NCBI RefSeq assembly: GCF_003989665.1
Contig: NZ_RZIJ01000030.1
Coordinates: 1-64,000 of the forward strand
Source: Azospirillum doebereinerae
Lineage (GTDB): Bacteria > Pseudomonadota > Alphaproteobacteria > Azospirillales > Azospirillaceae
Reading direction: 5' to 3'
Length of the DNA stretch: 64,000 nucleotides
The notes below the pieces were generated by a model. The model saw only the letters and a program-made list of their open reading frames with translations, searched no databases and had not been told where the DNA came from. Shown one piece after another: positions 9,477 to 17,381 of the stretch (its first letter is position 1; each line of letters starts with the position of its first letter). The translations under genes were made by a program, and so were the position numbers.

Positions 9477-10229
9477 ATGATCGAAATCAAGAATCTGCAC
9501 GCCAAAGTGGACGGCAAGGACATCCTCAAGGGCGTCGACCTGACGATCCGCCCCGGCGAGGTCCACGCCATCATGGGTCCGAACGGCGCCGGCAAGAGCA
9601 CCCTGTCCTACGTGCTGGCCGGCCGCGAGGGCTACGAGGTCACCGAAGGCTCCGTCACCTATTACGGCAAGGACCTGCTGGCCCTGGAGCCCGAGCAGCG
9701 GGCCGCCGAGGGCGTGTTCCTGGCCTTCCAGTACCCGGTGGAGATCCCTGGCGTCGCCAACACCACCTTCCTCAAGACCGCGATCAACGCCATGCGCAAG
9801 CATCGCGGTGAGAAGGAGCTGGACGCCATGCAGTTCCTCAAGCTGATCCGCGAGAAGACCAAGGCGCTCGGCATGTCGGACGAGATGCTCAAGCGCGCGG
9901 TCAACGTCGGCTTCTCCGGCGGCGAGAAGAAGCGCAACGAGACGCTCCAGATGGCCGTGCTGGAGCCGAAATTCGCCATCCTCGACGAGACCGACAGCGG
10001 GCTCGACATCGACGCGCTGAAGATCGTCGCCGAGGGCGTCAACGCGCTGCGCTCGCCCGAGCGTTCCATGCTGGTCATCACCCACTACCAGCGCCTGCTC
10101 GACTACATCGTGCCCGACCACGTCCACGTCCTGGCCGCCGGCCGCGTCGTGAAGTCGGGCGGCAAGGAACTGGCGCTGGAGCTGGAGAAGAACGGCTACC
10201 GCGACTTCGGCGTGAATGAGGCCGCGTGA
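9477..10229 (+). CDS. sufC: SufC, ABC-type ATPase of the SUF complex
   Basis: 250-residue soluble ABC ATPase that powers conformational change in the SufB/SufD scaffold. Walker A is GPNGAGKS (about 34-41). The signature is FSGGEKKRNE, characteristic for SufC rather than LSGGQ transporters. Walker B with the catalytic Glu is FAILDETDSGLD, and the switch His follows in VITHYQR. GAAGGACC precedes the ATG. Its stop codon overlaps the sufD start (TGATG), so the two are probably translated coupled. Confidence 0.97.
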   Translation: MIEIKNLHAKVDGKDILKGVDLTIRPGEVHAIMGPNGAGKSTLSYVLAGREGYEVTEGSVTYYGKDLLALEPEQRAAEGVFLAFQYPVEIPGVANTTFLKTAINAMRKHRGEKELDAMQFLKLIREKTKALGMSDEMLKRAVNVGFSGGEKKRNETLQMAVLEPKFAILDETDSGLDIDALKIVAEGVNALRSPERSMLVITHYQRLLDYIVPDHVHVLAAGRVVKSGGKELALELEKNGYRDFGVNEAA

Positions 10230-11581
10230 TGCTCACGACCACCTACGCGACGCGCGGCGCCGACCCCAGCACCGCCCCGGCCTTCCTGGCTCCGCTCGAC
10301 CAGCTGAAGAGCGGCCTGCCGGGCGCCGCGCTGTCCTGGCTGCGCGACCTGCGCGAACAGGGCCGCGAGCGCTTCGCCGCCGTCGGCCTGCCGACGATCC
10401 GCAACGAGACGTGGCGCTACACCAACCTGCGCGACCTCACCAAGCTGGCCTTCCACCCGGCCGACGCCGCCGACGGCAACGTCCGCTTCGACGTGCTGCC
10501 CACGGTGCGGACGGAAGGGCAGACCGGCCCGCGCCTCGTCTTCGTGGACGGCCGCTTCCGCGCCGAACTGTCCTCGACCGAAGCGCTGCCGGCCGGCGTC
10601 GAGCTGCTGAGCCTCGCCGCCGCCTTCGCCAGCCACGGCGAGTTGATCGGCGAGCACCTCGGCCGCCTCGCCCTGGCCGACGACCGGCCGCTGGTGGCGC
10701 TGAACAGCGCCTTCCTGGCCGATGGCCCGGTGCTGCGCGTCGCGGCCGGCGTCGCGGTTGACCAGCCCATCGAGCTGGTCTTCGTCTCCGCCGGATCGGA
10801 CGAGCGGCCGACCTCCTTCCACCCGCGCACGCTGATCGTGGCCGAGGCCGGAAGCCGCGCCGTGGTGGTCGAGCATCACATCGGCTGCGGCACCGGCACG
10901 ACGCTGGCCAACCACGTCGCCGAGGTCTTCGTCGGCGAGGGCGCCACGCTGTACCACTACAAGGCCCAGCGCGAGACGGCGTCCGCCTTCCACCTGTCGC
11001 ACACGGCGGCGACGGTGGCCAAGGACGGCTGCTACGACAACTTCATCCTGACGCTGGGCGCCCGGCTGTCGCGCAACGAGGTGACCAGCGTGCTCGCCGG
11101 CACCGACGCGCGGACGCATGTCAGCGGCGGCTACATGGTGCGCGGCAGCCAGCACGCCGACACCACCACCCTGATCGACCACGCCCAGCCCAACGGCACC
11201 AGCCGGGAGGTCTACAAGGGCGTCATCGACGACACCGGACGCGCCGTGTTCCAGGGCAAGATCATCGTCCGCCCGCAGGCCCAGAAGACCGACGGGCACC
11301 AGTTGAACCGCGCGCTGCTGCTCTCCGACACGGCCGAGATCGACGCCAAGCCGGAGCTGGAGATCCACGCCGACGACGTGAAGTGCAGCCACGGCTGCAC
11401 CGCCGGCGAACTGGACGACGCCGCCCTCTTCTACCTGCGCGCCCGCGGCATCGACCAGGAGACCGCGCGCGGCCTGCTGATCGGCGCCTTCCTGGGCGAG
11501 GCCATGGAGGAGATCGCCGAGGAACCGGTCCGCGACGCCTTCCAGGCGCTCGTTTCCGGCTGGCTGGAGGAAAAACGCTGA
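10229..11581 (+). CDS. sufD: SufD, Fe-S cluster scaffold subunit
   Basis: 450-residue SufD, paralog and partner of SufB. The N-terminal ETWRYTNLRDLTKLAF motif and the C-terminal CSHGCTAGELDDAALFYLRARGI segment are typical. The conserved region just before it (HADDVKCSHG) contains the residues that in SufD help to form the cluster-building interface. The ATG at 10229 overlaps the sufC stop by one base; a GTG one codon earlier is possible. The stop in turn overlaps the sufS start. Confidence 0.96.
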   Translation: MLTTTYATRGADPSTAPAFLAPLDQLKSGLPGAALSWLRDLREQGRERFAAVGLPTIRNETWRYTNLRDLTKLAFHPADAADGNVRFDVLPTVRTEGQTGPRLVFVDGRFRAELSSTEALPAGVELLSLAAAFASHGELIGEHLGRLALADDRPLVALNSAFLADGPVLRVAAGVAVDQPIELVFVSAGSDERPTSFHPRTLIVAEAGSRAVVVEHHIGCGTGTTLANHVAEVFVGEGATLYHYKAQRETASAFHLSHTAATVAKDGCYDNFILTLGARLSRNEVTSVLAGTDARTHVSGGYMVRGSQHADTTTLIDHAQPNGTSREVYKGVIDDTGRAVFQGKIIVRPQAQKTDGHQLNRALLLSDTAEIDAKPELEIHADDVKCSHGCTAGELDDAALFYLRARGIDQETARGLLIGAFLGEAMEEIAEEPVRDAFQALVSGWLEEKR

Positions 11582-12864
11582 TGCCCGACGCCGACGCCAT
11601 CCTGAGCGCCCAGAGGTCCGTTGAGGCCTACGACGTCCTGCGCGTCCGCGAGGATTTCCCGATCCTCGCCCGCAGCGTCCACGCCCGGAAGGGAAAGCCC
11701 GGAAAGCCGCTGGTCTATCTCGACAGCGGCGCCTCGGCCCAGAAGCCGCGCCAGGTCATCCAGGCGATGACGCGCTTCCTGGAGGAGGATTATTCCAACA
11801 TCCACCGGGGCGTGCATTTCCTGTCGCAGACCGCCACCGACCAGTTCGAGGCGGTGCGGACCAAGGTCGCGCGCTTCATCAACGCGCCGAGCGACCGCTG
11901 CATCGTCTTCACCCGCAGCTCCACCGAGGCGATCAACCTCGTGGCGGCCAGCTACGGCCGGACCTTCCTGTCGGAAGGCGACGAGGTCATCCTCTCGATC
12001 ATGGAGCACCACGCCAACATCGTGCCGTGGCAGCTTCTCCAGGCCGAGAAGAAGATCGTCATCAAGGTCGTGCCCTGCGACGAGGACGGCGTCCTCGACA
12101 TGGACGCCTACAAGGGCCTTCTCTCCGACCGCACCAGGCTGGTGGCGATCACCCACTGCTCGAACGTGCTCGGCACCGTGACTCCCGCCAAGGCCATCGC
12201 GGCGCTGGCGCATGAGCGCGGCGTGCCGGTGCTGTTCGACGGCAGCCAGGCCGTGGTCCACGGCCGGGTCGACGTGCAGGACATCGACGCCGACTTCTAC
12301 GTCTTCACCTCCCACAAGCTCTACGGCCCGACAGGGCTGGGCGTGCTCTACGGCAAGTACGACCTGCTCAAGCGCATGCCCCCCTATCAGGGCGGCGGCG
12401 ACATGATCGAGTCCGTCAGCTTCGAGGGCACCACCTTCAAGGCCCCGCCCTCGCGCTTCGAGGCCGGCACCCCGCCGATCACCGAGGTCATCGGGCTGGG
12501 CGCCGCCATCGACTACGTCGAGGCTCTCGGCCGCGACGCCATTGCGGTGCACGAGCACGATCTGCTGAACTACGCCACCCAGCAGCTCTCCCGGATCGAG
12601 GGGCTGCGCATCGTCGGCACGGCGCCCGGCAAGGGACCGATCGTCTCCTTCGCGCTGGACGGCGTCCACCCGCACGACGTCGGGACCATCGTGGACCAGT
12701 ACGGCGTCGCCGTCCGCGTCGGGCGCCACTGCGCCGAGCCGCTGGCCGAGCGCTTCGGGGTCGGCCCGACGGTCCGCGCCTCCTTCGGCCTGTACAACAC
12801 CCGCGCGGAGGCCGACGCTCTGGTCGAGTCCCTCCAGGCGGTCAAGGAGTTCTTCGGAGCATGA
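11581..12864 (+). CDS. sufS: SufS, group II cysteine desulfurase
   Basis: 427-residue PLP enzyme that takes sulfur from cysteine and leaves a persulfide for the SUF scaffold. The PLP lysine is K246 in VFTSHKLYGPTG and the persulfide cysteine is C384 in RVGRHCAEPL. EDYSNIHRGVHFLS and HHANIVPWQ are further SufS signatures. The reading frame has a one-base overlap with sufD upstream and a 4-base overlap with the scaffold gene downstream. With a SufU-type protein as neighbour, the latter rather than SufE probably accepts the sulfur (inference). Confidence 0.97.
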   Translation: MPDADAILSAQRSVEAYDVLRVREDFPILARSVHARKGKPGKPLVYLDSGASAQKPRQVIQAMTRFLEEDYSNIHRGVHFLSQTATDQFEAVRTKVARFINAPSDRCIVFTRSSTEAINLVAASYGRTFLSEGDEVILSIMEHHANIVPWQLLQAEKKIVIKVVPCDEDGVLDMDAYKGLLSDRTRLVAITHCSNVLGTVTPAKAIAALAHERGVPVLFDGSQAVVHGRVDVQDIDADFYVFTSHKLYGPTGLGVLYGKYDLLKRMPPYQGGGDMIESVSFEGTTFKAPPSRFEAGTPPITEVIGLGAAIDYVEALGRDAIAVHEHDLLNYATQQLSRIEGLRIVGTAPGKGPIVSFALDGVHPHDVGTIVDQYGVAVRVGRHCAEPLAERFGVGPTVRASFGLYNTRAEADALVESLQAVKEFFGA

Positions 12865-13334
12865 TGGACGACCTGCGCGAGCTGTACCAGGAGGTGATCC
12901 TGGACCACGGCAAACACCCCCGCAACTTCCGCCATCCCGACGACGCCAACCGCGAGGCGAAGGGCGAGAACCCGATGTGCGGCGACCGCTTCATGGTCTA
13001 CCTGACCCTGAAGGACGGCGTCGTCGCCGACGTGGCCTTCCAGGGGCGCGGCTGCGCCATCTCCACCGCCAGCGCCTCGATGATGACGGAGCTGGTGCAG
13101 GGCAAGACGGCGGCGGAGGCCGAGGTTCTGTTCCACGCCTTCCACGACCTCTGCACCAAGGACGAGGACGAACAGGGCGCCCATGGCGACGTGGACGAGG
13201 AGACCATGGAAAAGCTGATGGTGATGTCCGGCGTACGCCAGTTCCCGGTGCGGGTGAAATGCGCCACGCTGGCGTGGCACGCCATGAACGCGGCCCTGCA
13301 CGGTCAGGATTCCGCTTCCAGCGACCAGTATTGA
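12861..13334 (+). CDS. sufU: SufU/IscU-type sulfur acceptor
   Basis: 157-residue U-type protein. The three ligand cysteines are C40 (NPMCGD), C65 (GRGCAIS) and C134 (RVKCATLAW), with the conserved Asp at 42. The insertion of roughly 20 residues between the second and third cysteine regions (about 95-115) is typical of SufU as opposed to IscU, so it probably binds zinc and relays sulfur from SufS. It overlaps the sufS stop by 4 bases. A classical scaffold role cannot be excluded. Confidence 0.9.
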   Translation: MMDDLRELYQEVILDHGKHPRNFRHPDDANREAKGENPMCGDRFMVYLTLKDGVVADVAFQGRGCAISTASASMMTELVQGKTAAEAEVLFHAFHDLCTKDEDEQGAHGDVDEETMEKLMVMSGVRQFPVRVKCATLAWHAMNAALHGQDSASSDQY

Positions 13335-13349
13335 GACGGGGTGACCGCG

Positions 13350-13745
13350 ATGACCGAACATTCCTTGAGCCAGCCATCCGCCAGCTCCGAAGCTCCGGCG
13401 CCGACGAACCCGCTTGCCCCGCCTCCCGGCTACGACCCGCGCGAAGAACTGATGGACAGGGTCGTGGCGGCGATCAAGACCTGCTACGACCCCGAGATCC
13501 CGGTGGACATCTGGGAACTTGGCCTGATCTACCGCGTGGACATGGATGGGGAGCGCAACGTCGAGATTGACATGACGCTGACCAGCCCCATGTGTCCGGT
13601 GGCCGGCGAACTTCCCGAACAGGTCCGTCAGGCCGTGCTGGGCGTGGAGGACGTGAACGAGGTCAAGATCGACCTCGTCTGGGAGCCGCCCTGGCACCAG
13701 GGCATGATGTCCGAGGTCGCCCGCGTCCAGCTGGACATGTTCTGA
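13350..13745 (+). CDS. sufT: SufT-like MIP18 family Fe-S assembly protein
   Basis: 131 residues with a DUF59/MIP18 domain (about 40-128), family of SufT and PaaD, involved in Fe-S cluster maturation or delivery. Landmarks are TCYDPEIPVDIWELGLIY and the strictly conserved cysteine in LTSPMCPVAGELP. The N-terminal 30 residues are Ser/Pro/Ala-rich and probably disordered. A GTG start 9 bases upstream is possible. It lies 15 bases after sufU and 40 bases before the IscA-like gene in the same operon. Confidence 0.88.
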   Translation: MTEHSLSQPSASSEAPAPTNPLAPPPGYDPREELMDRVVAAIKTCYDPEIPVDIWELGLIYRVDMDGERNVEIDMTLTSPMCPVAGELPEQVRQAVLGVEDVNEVKIDLVWEPPWHQGMMSEVARVQLDMF

Positions 13746-13785
13746 GCCGTTCGAGAGCAAGCCGAGTACAGGGAGTATCACTGCC

Positions 13786-14130
13786 ATGGCCCGTTCGCTT
13801 CCCAAGGCGCTCACCATCACCGACAACGCCGCCGACCGCGTGAAGGCGCTGATGTCCAAGGCGACCGACGACATCGTCGGGCTTCGCATCGGCGTGAAGG
13901 CGCGCGGCTGCTCCGGCCTCAGCTACGACGTGCAGTACGCCAAGGAGAAGCTGAAGTTCGACGAGGTGGTGGAGGACAAGGGCGTCACCATCCTGATCGA
14001 CCCCGCCGCCGTGATGTTCCTGATCGGCAGCGAGATGGATTACGTGGACGACAAGTTCCAGACCGGCTTCGTGTTCAAGAATCCGAACGAGAAGGGCCGG
14101 TGCGGGTGCGGGGAAAGCTTCCACGTCTGA
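13786..14130 (+). CDS. sufA: SufA/IscA-type Fe-S carrier
   Basis: 114-residue A-type carrier (HesB/IscA family) that accepts Fe-S clusters from the SufBCD scaffold and passes them to apoproteins. All three ligand cysteines are present: C42 in ARGCSGLSY, and C106 and C108 in RCGCGESF at the C-terminus. Length and sequence are standard. It closes the suf operon; the downstream 150 bases contain a possible weak hairpin but no clear U-tract terminator before the convergent kinase gene. Confidence 0.94.
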   Translation: MARSLPKALTITDNAADRVKALMSKATDDIVGLRIGVKARGCSGLSYDVQYAKEKLKFDEVVEDKGVTILIDPAAVMFLIGSEMDYVDDKFQTGFVFKNPNEKGRCGCGESFHV

Positions 14131-14278
14131 CCCGGCCACGCGGAGGGCGGGAACAGCCCATCACTGGATTCCCGCATGATTTTGGCCGCCACGCTGCTTT
14201 GCGCATGACGATGTCCTCAACCGGGCAAGGTTGGGGGTGCCGCATGGTTCGGCGCATTCCAGGCTGAAGTCATTCCGC

Positions 14279-16846
14279 TCAGGACATGCGCATCGTGCCC
14301 TGCGTCTCGCAGGCCGCGTCCACTTCGGCCAGCAAACGCGCGTGGCTTCTCTCGACGCGCGCGCTGTCCAGGGATTGGCACGCCTGACAAAGCTCCCGGG
14401 CCGCCTCGACGATCCGAAAGTAACCGAACATCCCCGCCGAGCCGATGAACCGGTGCGCTTCCTCGTGCAGGGCATTCCAGTCGGTACGGGGATCGGGAAA
14501 TTCGGCCTTCGCGCTTCTCAACCAGTCGAAGAACACAGCCTGCAATTCGTCCATCTTCTCCTGGCCGAGGCTGGAGACCATGGCCCGATACATCTCCGGG
14601 TCAAGCGTCGGCGGGTTCGGCGCCGCGCCCGAGGAACGCCGTTGCTCGAGGCTGCGCTTCACGATGGACAGAAGATCCTTGGGCAGAAAGGGTTTGGCGA
14701 GGTGCCCGTCCATGCCGGCCGACAGGCAGTTCCGGATGTCCTCCTCGACCACGCTCCCCGTCAACGCCCAGATGGGGATGCGCGCGTAGCCATCGCCGAG
14801 CGCGCGAATCGCGCGCGTGGCGCCCACACCGTCCAGCACCGGCAGATGCACGTCCATGAGAACGAGATCGAACCGGTCGCGCTGGATCTTGTCGACCGCC
14901 TCGGCACCGTCCGCGGCAAGGGCAACCCGGTAGCCGTCCCTCTCCAGGATCGTCCGGGTCAGGAACTGGTTGACGCGGCTGTCCTCCACCAGCAGAATCC
15001 GCGCCCTCGGACCGCTGTCCGCCGGCGCACAGTCCACCGTTTCCACCATGTTCTTCACAGGTTCGGAGCCCACCGCGAGGGGGACGGAAAACCAGAACGC
15101 GCTTCCCTGACCGGCGACGCTCTCGAAACCGATCGTTCCCCCCATCAACTCGACAAGCGACTTGCAGATCGACAATCCCAATCCGGTGCCGCCATACTCT
15201 CGCGCGACGGCGGAATTCGCTTGGTTGAACCGCTTGAAAAGGCGTCCCTGCTGGTCGGCCGGAACGCCGATGCCGGTGTCTTGAACGGTGATTTTCAGGA
15301 GAATCCGGCTCTCACCGATGCTTTCCTGCCCCATCGAAAGCCGAACCTCTCCCTTCGCCGTGAACTTCAGCGCGTTGCTCAGGAAGTTGTTGACCACCTG
15401 TTGCAAGCGGGTTGGGTCTCCTTGAAGCCAGCGCGCCGTCCCGGACGTCTCGCCGATCACGAGGGCGAGATCCTTGGCATCCGCCATCGGTCTGGACAAC
15501 GCCATCGCCTCTTCCAGCATCGCCACGACATCGAAATCGATGACTTCCAAACGGATCCCGCCGGCTTGGGCTTTTGAATAATCCAAAATGTCATTGATGA
15601 TCGCCATGAGATGGCGACCGGCAATTCTTTGATGCAGAACCCATTCCTTCTGCTGCTCATCAAGACCGGAATTGGTGAGAAGCTCGGAGAAACCGATGAT
15701 TCCGGTCAACGGTGTCCGCAATTCATGACTCATGACCGCAAGGAATGTGGATTTCTCATCGCTTTCCCGGTGCGCGTTGACCAGATTGGCCGACAGTACT
15801 TCCGTCTTATCCTCCAACATTCCAACGCTGCGCCAGCCGATCCACAGCCCAAAGGCGATCATGACGACAAGCAAGGCCCCGCCGCCGCCGATCAGAAGCC
15901 ATCGCGTCGATTGGTACGAAGCCTCCGCCACGCTTTCCGGAATGCCGATGCCCAGATACCAGCCGGAACCGCCCAGCGGCACGACCGCCCCATAGGATGG
16001 GATCCCGTCCTTCGTGATCACCTTCTCCAAACCGGTGCGTCCGGTTCGGATGTTCCGAACGATGTCGGAGGTGGGGGACAAGCCGACGAAGCGTTCGGCG
16101 TTTTCGCTGCGCGCCAGGATGGTCAGCCGGCGATCGATCAGGGCCGCGATCCAGCCTTTGGCGGAGAACTCCGCGTGCAGCAGGTTGTTGAACATCTGGG
16201 GATCGAGGATTTCCGACAGGACATAGCGAACCTTGCCGTCACGCAGAACAGGGACCCGCACGGCAAACATGCCGTTCACCAAATCCCCAACCGCCGGCTT
16301 CCCTGTCGCCCAGACCCGCTTCAGGCTGTCGGCTTCCCAGATGGGCGGCTTCCGGCCCTTTCCCAGACGAAGGTTGAGGAGTTGCTGGTCCTCGTCGTTC
16401 AGGACGATGGTGTAGACGGCAGGACGTTCCCTCCACGCCAATTCGGCGGCGACGCGGAAGCCATCCAGATCGGCGGCATCCAGAGTTTTCGAAATTGCGA
16501 TTCCCGACAGATAGGCGATTTCCTGGGCCAAAATCTGCTGAACGCTGTCGGACACCTTTTCCAGTTGATCGTTGAGACGCTCGTGCAGCATCTGGCTTTG
16601 TACATAGGACACCGCAGCGAGAAGCAGAAGCACGTAAGCGGCCAACGGCAAGAGCGCCAGCGACAGCCAACGGCGGCGGCATCCCTTTGCTTTGAGCATG
16701 CTCCACAGGGGCCGGAAACCGTTTTGGATCCGGAGCGTTTCGCTGGCTAGGGGCTGGAGCGTCATGATGGATACGCCGTCCTCATTGCTTGCTTCGTCGA
16801 TACTGTCGGCTGCACCGGAACCTCCCCCAAGGGAAAATCCTTTCAT
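14279..16846 (-). CDS. membrane hybrid histidine kinase with REC and Hpt domains
   Basis: 855-residue hybrid kinase. Two membrane segments (about 60-82 and 314-338) flank a roughly 230-residue periplasmic sensor of Cache type. The kinase core has H374 in LAVMSHELRTPLTGIIGF, the N box VVNNFLSNALKFT and the lid GGTGLGLSI. A receiver domain follows (LLVED..., phosphoacceptor D665 in LVLMDVHLPV, K in GHLAKPF) and then an Hpt domain with H798 in EEAHRFIGSAGMFG. So a His-Asp-His relay is within one chain and the final Asp partner is elsewhere. A second start at about 16765, with GAGGAC upstream, is possible; neither start has a strong ribosome site. It follows an AT-rich upstream region. Confidence 0.9.
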   Translation of the reverse strand: MKGFSLGGGSGAADSIDEASNEDGVSIMTLQPLASETLRIQNGFRPLWSMLKAKGCRRRWLSLALLPLAAYVLLLLAAVSYVQSQMLHERLNDQLEKVSDSVQQILAQEIAYLSGIAISKTLDAADLDGFRVAAELAWRERPAVYTIVLNDEDQQLLNLRLGKGRKPPIWEADSLKRVWATGKPAVGDLVNGMFAVRVPVLRDGKVRYVLSEILDPQMFNNLLHAEFSAKGWIAALIDRRLTILARSENAERFVGLSPTSDIVRNIRTGRTGLEKVITKDGIPSYGAVVPLGGSGWYLGIGIPESVAEASYQSTRWLLIGGGGALLVVMIAFGLWIGWRSVGMLEDKTEVLSANLVNAHRESDEKSTFLAVMSHELRTPLTGIIGFSELLTNSGLDEQQKEWVLHQRIAGRHLMAIINDILDYSKAQAGGIRLEVIDFDVVAMLEEAMALSRPMADAKDLALVIGETSGTARWLQGDPTRLQQVVNNFLSNALKFTAKGEVRLSMGQESIGESRILLKITVQDTGIGVPADQQGRLFKRFNQANSAVAREYGGTGLGLSICKSLVELMGGTIGFESVAGQGSAFWFSVPLAVGSEPVKNMVETVDCAPADSGPRARILLVEDSRVNQFLTRTILERDGYRVALAADGAEAVDKIQRDRFDLVLMDVHLPVLDGVGATRAIRALGDGYARIPIWALTGSVVEEDIRNCLSAGMDGHLAKPFLPKDLLSIVKRSLEQRRSSGAAPNPPTLDPEMYRAMVSSLGQEKMDELQAVFFDWLRSAKAEFPDPRTDWNALHEEAHRFIGSAGMFGYFRIVEAARELCQACQSLDSARVERSHARLLAEVDAACETQGTMRMS

Positions 16847-17381
16847 CGCAACGATTGGATGAATAGAGACTTCATGAGGAAAATCTTTGTGTACAAATAA
16901 ATTAAAAACTTAAGGAAATTCCCCAAAAATACGAGATATCACATAATAAAAAACCCGCAGCAATTGAAACTTTCCTGATGGCATTTGGAAATTATATTAA
17001 CGATAAAATCTTACTGTTGCATCAATCATTAATGGAAAAGCAAAGCTGTAAACATGATGCTCATTAAGTTAATAATCATTAATAATAAAGACTTTGTGAG
17101 CTAACACTCACCCCCTTCCTTTCATGGCATTTCATTAGAATTCTCTATCACACGATTGGAATGTTAATGCAAGCCATTGAAAGCGTCCCTCCTCGGCGCG
17201 GCACGGGCCTTGCCACGTCAAGCTCGACCATGGTCGGAGGGTTTGGCAGCCGGCGCCGGGCAAAAAGGCGGTCGCCCAACGGTGCGCTCTCCCCCATTCC
17301 CACAGGGGACAGCCCCGGATCGCCTTGCTACAGTCCCCTTCGGCAGAACCCTCGCGAACGACTGAGCAGAGACAAGGCATC
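16847..17381. other. AT-rich divergent intergenic region
   Basis: About 535 bases between the hybrid kinase (minus) and pepN (plus). The part from roughly 16850 to 17160 is markedly AT-rich (runs such as TTAATAATCATTAATAATAAAG), quite unlike the flanking genes. I see no coding frame with a ribosome site. It could hold promoters, a nucleoid-protein binding region or decayed acquired DNA; the sequence does not decide. Confidence 0.55.

Noticed and set aside
14148..14176. Hairpin GCGGGAA...TTCCCGC after sufA
   Set aside because: Stem of only 7 bp with a 15-base loop and no T-run, so not listed as a terminator.
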